NCBI GenBank assembly: GCA_946221765.1 | Contig: CAMIMK010000225.1 | Coordinates: 1 to 5,502, forward strand | DNA: 5,502 nucleotides | From: an uncultured Rhodovulum sp. | GTDB taxonomy: Bacteria; Pseudomonadota; Alphaproteobacteria; Rhodobacterales; Rhodobacteraceae | Direction of reading: 5' to 3' | In this document: positions 1-4,890 of the stretch, one piece after another | Layout of the letters: each line of letters starts with the position of its first letter | Numbering within the stretch: position 1 is the stretch's first letter | Notes under the pieces: generated by a model | What the model saw: the letters and a program-made list of their open reading frames with translations, nothing else | The model's database searches: none | What the model was told of the DNA's origin: nothing | Program-made: the position numbers and the translations under genes

Positions 1-30
1 GCAGCCGCGACATTCGGCGGCTTTGGCCCC

Positions 31-61
31 TTGACCTGGAGTGCGCTCGAAGCCGTAGCTT
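31..61 (+). promoter_or_regulatory. MerR-type promoter with 19-bp spacer and operator dyad
   Basis: A -35 box TTGACC (31-36) and a -10 box TAGCTT (56-61) are separated by exactly 19 bp, the over-long spacer typical of promoters remodelled by MerR-family activators. The spacer holds an imperfect dyad, with arms CCTGGAG (35-41 plus the next outer base) and CTCGAAG (46-52) that match at 5 of 7 pairs around a centre at 43/44. The predicted start of transcription, near 68, would leave a leader of about 24 nt before the regulator's ATG at 92. The simplest reading is autoregulation of the regulator and its downstream partner. Boxes, spacing and dyad are seen directly; binding is inferred. Positions 1-30 show no recognisable gene or element. 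Confidence 0.7.
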
Positions 62-91
62 GCCCGGCGTCGGGAACGGGAACGGATTGGC

Positions 92-463
92 ATGAAGATC
101 GGCGATCTGGCGCGGCGCTCCGGGCTCAGTGTCCATACGATCCGCTACTACGAGCGGATCGGACTCCTGCCCCGGGCGGACCGCGATGCCTCCGGGCACC
201 GGGACTATGACGCGGCGATCCTGACCTGGATCGGCTTCCTCGACCGGCTGCGCACCACCGGAATGCCGATCCGCGAGATGCGGCGGCATGCGGCGCTGCG
301 GGCGGCCGGCGCGGCGACCGCGCCGGAGCGGCGGACGCTGCTCGAAGAGCACCGGGACCGGGTGCGGGCGCATGTCGCCGGCCTGACCGCCTGCCTTCTC
401 GTCCTCGACACCAAGATCGACGGCTATGCCGCGACGGAACCGAGAGGAGAGACCGATGAGTGA
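92..463 (+). CDS. MerR family transcriptional regulator, AdhR/NmlR-like, lacking the sensor cysteine
   Basis: This 123-residue DNA-binding regulator has the N-terminal MerR winged helix-turn-helix: KIGDLARRSGLSVHTIRYYE at residues 2-21, then RIGLLP, and the wing with RDY at 37-39. Next comes WIGFLDRLRTTGMPI (46-60), typical of the AdhR/NmlR branch, and a dimerisation helix at about 77-110. The length fits the short MerR members without a large ligand domain. AdhR and NmlR regulators normally carry a cysteine in the segment equivalent to FLDRLR that senses aldehydes or thiol stress. Here residue 52 is Arg (codon 245-247), and the only cysteine is Cys101 in the dimer helix. There is no CXXC or C-terminal metal loop, so metal sensing is unlikely. 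No strong Shine-Dalgarno precedes the ATG. The gene overlaps the next by 8 nt and sits behind a MerR-type promoter. The family call is secure; the inducer is unknown. Confidence 0.93.
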   Translation: MKIGDLARRSGLSVHTIRYYERIGLLPRADRDASGHRDYDAAILTWIGFLDRLRTTGMPIREMRRHAALRAAGAATAPERRTLLEEHRDRVRAHVAGLTACLLVLDTKIDGYAATEPRGETDE

Positions 464-857
464 CGCGAGGATGTCCGGCGAGAGCCGGCTGGAGCGGGGC
501 CGGCGGGCGCTGGCCGCGATCGACGGCGCGGCGGGCGAGGCGGTGGTGACGGCACTGGCCGACATCGCCCCGGATTTCGCCACCTATCTGTTCGAATTCC
601 CCTTCGGCGACATCTATTCGCGCCCGGGCCTCGGCCTGCGCGAGCGCGAGATCGCGACCATTGCCGCCCTCGCCGCGATGGGCACCGCGGCGCCGCAGCT
701 GAAGGTGCATGTCGGGGCGGGCCTGAATGTCGGGCTGAGCGAGGCCGAGATCGTCGAGATCCTGATGCAGGTGGCGGTCTATGCCGGGTTCCCGGCCGCG
801 CTCAACGGCCTGTTCGCGGCGCGGGAGGTGTTCGAGGCGCGGCAGGCGACGGCGTGA
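456..857 (+). CDS. Carboxymuconolactone decarboxylase family protein (PcaC/AhpD-like fold, no cysteines)
   Basis: The 133-residue protein is an all-helical CMD-domain protein. Family signatures are the region ending LREREIATIAALAAMG (61-76), LKVHVGAGLNVGLSEAEIVEIL (82-103) with His85, and VAVYAGFPAALNGLFAAREVF (107-126). It has no cysteine at all, so the CXXC pair of AhpD-type alkylhydroperoxidases is absent and a thiol peroxidase role can be excluded. True PcaC, acting in the beta-ketoadipate pathway, usually sits among pca genes, and none is present here, so the substrate stays open. The ATG at 456 is chosen over an in-frame ATG at 426 because GAGGAGAG (444-451) lies just before it. The start falls inside the last codons of the regulator gene, implying translational coupling. 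MerR-CMD pairs are known in aldehyde-response loci such as Bacillus adhR/yraC; a matching role here is inference. Confidence 0.9.
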   Translation: MSDARMSGESRLERGRRALAAIDGAAGEAVVTALADIAPDFATYLFEFPFGDIYSRPGLGLREREIATIAALAAMGTAAPQLKVHVGAGLNVGLSEAEIVEILMQVAVYAGFPAALNGLFAAREVFEARQATA

Positions 858-871
858 GCGGCGGCGGCAGA

Positions 872-900
872 GCCAGGTCCAGCCTTTGGGCTGGACCGGC
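872..900. terminator. Hairpin between convergent genes, candidate bidirectional terminator
   Basis: GGTCCAGCC (876-884) and GGCTGGACC (889-897) form a perfect 9-bp stem closed by the four-base loop TTTG. GCC (872-874) and GGC (898-900) can add three more pairs past a bulged A at 875. It lies 14 nt after the stop of the CMD-family gene and 39 nt beyond the stop of the opposing binding-protein gene, where a shared terminator is expected. Neither side has a T-tract, so it is not a canonical intrinsic terminator; it may instead protect the 3' end or act together with Rho. Confidence 0.55.
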
Positions 901-939
901 AAGGGCGGCGGCTTCCGAAGCGGTCATCCGGACCCCGCC

Positions 940-2427
940 TCATTCGGTCCAGCGCACATCCGTCATGTCGTTGGCCTGGGTCGGCATGTCGACCCACAGG
1001 CCCTCGATGCGGGCGTCCGCCACCCCGGTCTTGGCGAGCTGGAACAGGAAGGCGTTGACGAACCGGCGCGCGACCCGCTCCTGCGCGGCGCGGTAGAGTT
1101 CGTTCTGCTCCGCCGGGTCGGCGGTGGCGTCGACGCCCTTCATCAGGGCCCGCATCACCGGGTCGTCGGAGCCGAAATAATAGTCGGGCCGGGCGTAGAT
1201 GCCGATGTCGAGCGGCTCGGTATGGCTGACGATGGTCAGGTCGAAATCCCGGCGCCCGAACACCTGGTCAAGCCACTGCGCCCATTCCACGTTGATGATT
1301 CGCGGCCGGATGCCGACCGCGCGGAGCTGCGCGGCGACGATCTCGCCGCCGCGCCGCGCATAGGAGGGCGGCGGCAGCGCCAGGGTGGCGTCGAAACCGT
1401 CCGGGAAGCCGGCCTCGGCCAGCAGCGCCTTCGACCGCCCGGGGTCATAGGCGGAAATCGCCGTCAGGTCCTCGTAGGCCGGGTGATGCGGGGCGAAATG
1501 CGTCCCGATCGGCATGCCATAGCCGAACATCGCCCCCTCGATGATGGCACCGCGGTCGATGGCATGGGCGATCGCCTCGCGGACGCGGATGTCGTCGAAG
1601 GGCTTGCGGGCGTTGTTCATCGCGAGGATCGTCTCGCCCTCGGTCGTGCCGACGATGACGCGGAAGCGGGGATCGGCCTCGAACTGGGCGAGGTTCTCGG
1701 GCGCCGGGAAGACCGGGAAGGCGTCGATGTCACCGGCCATCATCGCCGCGAAGGCCGCGGTGGGGTCGGAGATGAAGCGGAAGGTCACCCGCTCCAGCGC
1801 CGGCGCCGCGCCCCAGTAGTCGGGGTTGCGCTCCAGGATGACGCGGTCGCCCTGCACCCAGTCCGCGAAGCGGAAGGGGCCGGTGCCGACCGGATGCTGC
1901 TTGTTGGTATCGGCGCTCGCGGGAGAGACGATGACCGCATCCCCCCAGGCGAGATTCGACAGAAGCGCCCCCTTCGGCGTGTCGAGCCCGATCTCGACGG
2001 TGGTGTCGTCGATGGCCGTCACCTCGTTGATGCCGTCGAAGAGCTGCTTCTGGGCGTTGGTCGACTCGGCGGCCATCGCCCGGTCGAAGGAAAAGACCAC
2101 GTCCTCGGCGGTGAAGGGCGTGCCATCGTGAAAGGAGACGCCTGCGCGCAGGTGGAAGACCCAGGACAGGCCGTCCGGGGCGATCTCCCAGCTTTCGGCC
2201 AGGTCGGGCTGCACGGTGCCGTCGGCGGCGAAGCGGGTCAGCCCCTCGAAGACATTCGCATAGACCACCTCGTCGATCGCCGCGGCCGCGCCGGCGGTGG
2301 GATCGAGATGCGGCGGCTCCAGCTGCATGCCGATGTTGATGTCGGTCCGGGGCGCCGCCGCGACGGGCAGGGCACCGGCCCCGGCCACGGCAAGGCCGAG
2401 CGCCAGGGCGAGACAGAGTGGGTTCAC
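940..2427 (-). CDS. ABC transporter substrate-binding protein, family 5 (dipeptide/oligopeptide/nickel type)
   Basis: This 495-residue extracytoplasmic solute-binding protein belongs to the DppA/OppA family (SBP_bac_5). A hydrophobic signal sequence covers residues 4-24, with likely cleavage after VAA (22-24). The family signature follows: VQPDLAESWEIAPDGLSWVFHLRAGVSFHDG (72-102), then PFTAEDVVFSFDR (104-116), GTGPFRF (181-187), NPDYWG (201-206) and DIRVREAIAHAIDR (279-292). The C-terminal lobe runs to the stop, so the gene looks complete though shorter than DppA (about 535 residues). Such proteins capture peptides, glutathione, nickel chelates or sugars in the periplasm and deliver them to an ABC permease; the ligand cannot be read here. 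The GTG start at 2427 is chosen for its strong ribosome binding site. The n-region of that signal peptide has no Lys or Arg, which is odd. Upstream is a divergent gene and downstream a convergent one, so it is monocistronic with no permease or ATPase beside it. Confidence 0.93.
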   Translation of the reverse strand: MNPLCLALALGLAVAGAGALPVAAAPRTDINIGMQLEPPHLDPTAGAAAAIDEVVYANVFEGLTRFAADGTVQPDLAESWEIAPDGLSWVFHLRAGVSFHDGTPFTAEDVVFSFDRAMAAESTNAQKQLFDGINEVTAIDDTTVEIGLDTPKGALLSNLAWGDAVIVSPASADTNKQHPVGTGPFRFADWVQGDRVILERNPDYWGAAPALERVTFRFISDPTAAFAAMMAGDIDAFPVFPAPENLAQFEADPRFRVIVGTTEGETILAMNNARKPFDDIRVREAIAHAIDRGAIIEGAMFGYGMPIGTHFAPHHPAYEDLTAISAYDPGRSKALLAEAGFPDGFDATLALPPPSYARRGGEIVAAQLRAVGIRPRIINVEWAQWLDQVFGRRDFDLTIVSHTEPLDIGIYARPDYYFGSDDPVMRALMKGVDATADPAEQNELYRAAQERVARRFVNAFLFQLAKTGVADARIEGLWVDMPTQANDMTDVRWTE

Positions 2428-2435
2428 GCGAGCAG

Positions 2436-2442
2436 TCCTCCT
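2436..2442 (-). promoter_or_regulatory. Ribosome binding site fixing the GTG start of the solute-binding protein
   Basis: On the minus strand AGGAGGA (2442 down to 2436) lies 8 nt before the GTG at 2427-2425, an ideal Shine-Dalgarno and spacing. It decides against longer starts in the same open frame, which runs upstream to 2772 with low-complexity Arg/Gly/Pro-rich sequence. An alternative GTG at 2481 would add 18 residues, including a pair of arginines before the hydrophobic core, but has no comparable site. Confidence 0.8.
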
Positions 2443-2481
2443 GAAGGGGCCGACCGGCCGCGCCCCATCCCCGACGCTCAC

Positions 2482-2510
2482 ATATTCGTCAGGACGGCCG
2501 CGAGGTCCAG
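2482..2510 (-). promoter_or_regulatory. Candidate promoter for the solute-binding protein gene
   Basis: On the minus strand CTGGAC (2510-2505) and GAATAT (2487-2482) are separated by 17 bp. GAATAT is one of the few AT-rich hexamers in the region. The predicted start, near 2475, would leave a leader of about 48 nt ending in the AGGAGGA ribosome site. The -35 match is poor, so the call rests mainly on position and local composition. Confidence 0.25.
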
Positions 2511-2612
2511 CCTTGCCGGAACGGCACGGGGACCGGAAACCACCGCGCGCCAGCCTTCGGCAAAGCCGCCCGCCTGCCCCGCCCTCTCCGGCCGGGCCCG
2601 CGTCGGGACGAG

Positions 2613-2694
2613 GCGCCGGTCCGCGCGCGGGCGCACCATGTCCTGCAGCGGGCCACCCCAGTGCTCGGCCGATGCGCCGGTCCGCGCGCGGGCG
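2613..2694. repeat. Pair of 21-bp perfect direct repeats, each with a 10-bp palindrome
   Basis: The 21-mer at 2613-2633 recurs without mismatch at 2674-2694, giving a 61-bp period. Each copy contains the palindrome CCGCGCGCGG (2621-2630 and 2682-2691). A shortened relative, CGCGCGGGCG, occurs at 2876-2885 beside the candidate glcD promoter. The 61-bp spacing is not a multiple of three, which argues against a coding origin, and the flanks do not match. They could be paired binding sites or a small local duplication; low base complexity also makes chance possible. Confidence 0.6.
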
Positions 2695-2887
2695 TCTCCC
2701 TGTAGGGACTCCGCCACCGTTCACGGGCGTGCTCGGGACGAAGCGCGCTGAGGCTGCCCCTTCCCTGCGCAACCCGGGCGACGGCGGCTCTCACCGGCCA
2801 CGGGGTCGCGCGGTCCTTTGGGACGGCGCAGGGTGCCCCTTCCCGCACCGCCCCGGCCTGCCGGGCATGAAAACCCGCGCGGGCGCC

Positions 2888-2917
2888 TTGTGTCCTGCCC
2901 GGTCCGGGGCGTAGCAT
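2888..2917 (+). promoter_or_regulatory. Candidate sigma-70 promoter for glcD
   Basis: TTGTGT (2888-2893) and TAGCAT (2912-2917) are separated by 18 bp, matching the consensus at 3 and 4 of 6 positions. Initiation near 2924 would give a leader of about 19 nt containing the purine-rich site GGGGGGAG (2929-2936) that precedes the glcD ATG at 2943. The palindrome CCCGCGCGGG (2874-2883) lies immediately upstream and could be an operator. No GlcC binding site was identified. Confidence 0.4.
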
Positions 2918-2942
2918 CCTCGGAAAACGGGGGGAGCCAGCC

Positions 2943-4379
2943 ATGGAGATGCCGGAGCCGCGCGCCCGGGTCCTGGCCCGCAAGGCCGAGATCGTCGCCC
3001 GCCTGCAGGCGGTGCTGCCCGCGCATGCCGTGATCCATGATCCCGCCGAAGTGCGGGCCTATGAATGCGATGCCCTGACCGCCTATCGCTGCCCGCCGCT
3101 CGCGGCCGTGCTGCCCGCCTCGACGGCAGAGGTCGCGGCCGTGCTGCGCATCTGCCACGAAGAGGGCGTGCCGGTGGTGCCGCGGGGCGCGGGCACCAGC
3201 CTCGCCGGCGGCTCGCTGCCCACGGCCGACTGCGTGCTTCTCGGCGTCGCCCGGATGACCGGGGTTCTGGAGATCGACTATCCGAACCGCTTCATCCGGG
3301 TGCAGACCGGCCGCACCAACCTCTCGATCAGCGCGGCGGTCGAGGAGGCGGATTTCTTCTACGCCCCCGATCCCTCCAGCCAGCTCGCCTGCGCCATCGC
3401 CGGCAACATCGGGATGAATTCCGGGGGGGCCCACTGCCTGAAATACGGCGTCACCACGAACAACCTGCTCGGGGTGACGATGGTGCTGATGGACGGCACC
3501 GTCGTCGAGCTCGGGGGGGCGCATCTCGATGCGCCGGGGCTCGACCTGCTCGGGATCGTCTGCGGCTCGGAGGGCCAGCTCGGCGTCGTCACCGAGGCGA
3601 CGCTGCGCATCCTGCGCAAGCCCGAGGGCGCGCGGCCGGTGCTGATGGGATTTTCCTCGAACGAGGTGGCCGGGGCCTGCGTCTCGGACATCATTCGCGC
3701 CGGGGTGCTGCCGGTGGCGATCGAGTTCATGGACCGCCCCTGCATCCGCGCCTGCGAGGCCTTCGCCCATGCCGGATACCCGGATGTCGAGGCGCTGCTC
3801 ATCATCGAGGTCGAGGGCGCCGAGGCCGAGATCGCCGAACAGCTGGAGAAGGTCATCGCCATCGCCAGCCGCCATGCGCCCGAGGTGATCCGCGAGAGCC
3901 GCTCGGCCGAGGAGAGCGCGCTGATCTGGAAGGGGCGGAAATCGGCCTTCGGCGCCATGGGCCAGATCGCCGACTACATCTGCCTCGACGGCACCATCCC
4001 CGTCAGCGAGTTGCCCTTCGTGCTGCGCCGGATCGGCGAGCTGACCGCGCGCTACGGGCTCCGGGTCGCCAATGTCTTCCACGCCGGGGATGGGAACATG
4101 CACCCGCTGATCCTCTATGACGCCAATGCGCCGGGCGATCTCGACAAGGCCGAGGCGCTCGGGGCGGACATCCTGCGGCTCTGCGTCGAGGTCGGCGGTT
4201 GCCTGACCGGCGAGCATGGCGTGGGCGTCGAGAAGCGCGACCTGATGGCCGTGCAGTACGATCTCGCCGATCTGGAGGCGCAGCTGCGGGTCAAGGACGC
4301 CTTCGATCCCGACTGGCTGCTCAATCCGGCCAAGGTGTTCCCGCTGGCCGCGAGCGAGAGCCGGCGGCGGGTGGCGTGA
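2943..4379 (+). CDS. glcD: Glycolate oxidase, FAD-binding subunit GlcD
   Basis: This 478-residue FAD-linked oxidase oxidises glycolate (also D-lactate in homologues) to the 2-oxo acid, passing electrons through GlcE/GlcF to the respiratory chain. The N-terminal FAD_binding_4 domain has the pyrophosphate-binding loop PRGAGTSLAGG (80-90), YAPDPSS (140-146), GGAHCLKYGVTTNNLLG (161-177) and GSEGQLGVVTEATL (208-221). The C-terminal FAD-oxidase domain has LDGTIP (348-353), NVFHAGDGNMHPLIL (377-391), GEHGVGVEKR (423-432) and NPAKVFP (461-467). His380, His387 and Glu424 match metal and substrate positions of the D-2-hydroxyacid dehydrogenase family. E. coli GlcD has 499 residues and similar ends, so the gene is intact. 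The ATG has GGGGGAG 6 nt upstream. A stand-alone D-lactate dehydrogenase is the main alternative, but glcE downstream supports glycolate oxidase. The stop overlaps a plus-strand ATG (TGATG, 4377-4381), and an antisense gene converges 29 nt on. Confidence 0.96.
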   Translation: MEMPEPRARVLARKAEIVARLQAVLPAHAVIHDPAEVRAYECDALTAYRCPPLAAVLPASTAEVAAVLRICHEEGVPVVPRGAGTSLAGGSLPTADCVLLGVARMTGVLEIDYPNRFIRVQTGRTNLSISAAVEEADFFYAPDPSSQLACAIAGNIGMNSGGAHCLKYGVTTNNLLGVTMVLMDGTVVELGGAHLDAPGLDLLGIVCGSEGQLGVVTEATLRILRKPEGARPVLMGFSSNEVAGACVSDIIRAGVLPVAIEFMDRPCIRACEAFAHAGYPDVEALLIIEVEGAEAEIAEQLEKVIAIASRHAPEVIRESRSAEESALIWKGRKSAFGAMGQIADYICLDGTIPVSELPFVLRRIGELTARYGLRVANVFHAGDGNMHPLILYDANAPGDLDKAEALGADILRLCVEVGGCLTGEHGVGVEKRDLMAVQYDLADLEAQLRVKDAFDPDWLLNPAKVFPLAASESRRRVA

Positions 4380-4408
4380 TGGCCGTCCGCCCGCCGCGCC
4401 GCCCGGCC

Positions 4409-4771
4409 TCAGCCGCTGCCGTCCGGCCGCGTCAGGACGAAGGCCGCGGCCCCGATGAGGCACAGCGCCTGCACCGCCAGCACCCAGCCCGGCACCCGCA
4501 GCGCGAGGCTGAGGCCGAAGCCCGCCGCCATGGCGATCGCCGCCGCCCGCTTGTGGCGCGGCGCGATGGCGCGCTCGCGCTGCCAGCGGCGGACCGGGGG
4601 CCCGAACCGGGGGTGGGTCTCGATCCAGGCCCGGAGCCGCGGCGATCCCTTGCCGAAGGCGAAGGCCGCGAAGATCATGAAGACGGTGGTCGGCAGCAGC
4701 GGCACCACGGCCCCGACGAGGCCGAGCCCGAGGCTGACCAGGCCAAGGAGGATCCAGAGGTGTCTGCGCAT
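4409..4771 (-). CDS. YbaN/DUF454 family small inner-membrane protein
   Basis: This 120-residue protein matches the YbaN (DUF454) family, whose biochemical role is not established. The diagnostic stretch is VVPLLPTTVFMIFAAFAFGKGSPRLRAWIETHPRFGPPVRRW (22-63), containing the PLLPTT and SPRL..W...HP.FGP signatures. Hydrophobic segments lie at about 5-21, 24-39, 76-92 and 95-113, so four short membrane passes or two helical hairpins are likely, joined by a basic loop with Arg/Lys at 61-75. The start codon ATG (4771-4769) has GGAGG (4781-4777) 5 nt upstream. It lies antisense between glcD and glcE, with a 29-nt gap to the glcD stop and 119 nt to the glcE start, which is unusual because glcD and glcE normally adjoin. 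No terminator is visible in the gap to glcD. The family is secure; a link to glycolate metabolism is not shown. Confidence 0.92.
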   Translation of the reverse strand: MRRHLWILLGLVSLGLGLVGAVVPLLPTTVFMIFAAFAFGKGSPRLRAWIETHPRFGPPVRRWQRERAIAPRHKRAAAIAMAAGFGLSLALRVPGWVLAVQALCLIGAAAFVLTRPDGSG

Positions 4772-4832
4772 CGCGGCCTCCGTGCGGGGCCGACCCTTTC
4801 AGCCTTGGGGGGGAATGTCCATCGCCCCCGCC

Positions 4833-4859
4833 CGGGCCCCCACTCGGGCCCCCACTCGG
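4833..4859. repeat. 12-bp tandem repeat in the divergent ybaN-like/glcE spacer
   Basis: CGGGCCCCCACT occurs twice in immediate tandem (4833-4844 and 4845-4856), followed by the first three bases of a third copy. It lies in the 119-nt spacer between the divergent starts, which also carries a run of seven G (4807-4813). The repeat is short enough to arise and vary by slippage, and any promoter for the antisense membrane protein or for glcE would lie next to it. No good -35/-10 pair was found in the spacer on either strand. Confidence 0.75.
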
Positions 4860-4875
4860 ATCGCGCGCAACCTGC

Positions 4876-4890
4876 GCCCGGGGGCCGGGC
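4876..4890 (+). promoter_or_regulatory. Small hairpin abutting the glcE start codon
   Basis: GCCCG (4876-4880) and CGGGC (4886-4890) can form a 5-bp all-GC stem with loop GGGGC, ending on the base before the glcE ATG. It covers the only purine-rich bases that could act as a ribosome binding site (CGGGGG, 4880-4884), so initiation at glcE may be weak unless the structure is opened, for example by a ribosome arriving from upstream. Pairing is seen in the sequence; the effect is inference. Confidence 0.35.

Larger units (their letters stand above)
2428..2942. other. 515-nt divergent intergenic region without a convincing gene
   Basis: This stretch separates the divergent solute-binding-protein and glcD genes. 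Frames on both strands stay open, but their translations are Arg/Pro/Gly/Ala-rich with no family resemblance, as expected of random very GC-rich DNA. It holds the binding-protein ribosome site, candidate promoters at 2482-2510 (minus) and 2888-2917 (plus), a 21-bp direct repeat at 2613-2633 and 2674-2694, and the GC palindrome CCCGCGCGGG at 2874-2883 just before the candidate glcD -35 box. No tRNA-like fold, riboswitch or mobile-element end was recognised. Confidence 0.6.

Noticed and set aside
2478..2717. Possible 79-residue minus-strand peptide gene between glcD and the solute-binding protein
   Set aside because: The composition is less skewed than in other shadows, but the GTG start has no Shine-Dalgarno, third positions are less GC-rich than in the real genes, the 21-bp repeats inside it are in different frames, and the product has no recognisable features.
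781..2751. Very long plus-strand open frame (656 codons) opposite the solute-binding protein gene
   Set aside because: It is antisense to a secure family 5 binding protein, its translation is Arg/Gly/Asp/Val/His-rich without a domain, and it starts inside the CMD-family gene. Long antisense frames are expected in DNA this GC-rich.
2297..2914. Plus-strand 205-codon frame crossing the start of the binding-protein gene and most of the intergenic region
   Set aside because: It begins antisense within a confident gene, has no ribosome site, and translates to Pro/Arg/Gly/Ala-rich sequence.
3065..4120. Plus-strand frame of 351 codons inside glcD
   Set aside because: It is a frame-shifted reading of glcD, almost entirely Arg/Gly/Ala/Asp, with no family resemblance.
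2943..4379. GlcD as a stand-alone D-lactate or D-2-hydroxyglutarate dehydrogenase
   Set aside because: The catalytic motifs are shared by these families, but the close match along the whole length to GlcD and the GlcE gene downstream make glycolate oxidase the better call.
4380..4408. Terminator between the convergent glcD and ybaN-like stops
   Set aside because: The 29 nt are nearly all G and C with only short GGCC self-pairing, no convincing stem and no T-run. Calling a terminator is not supported.
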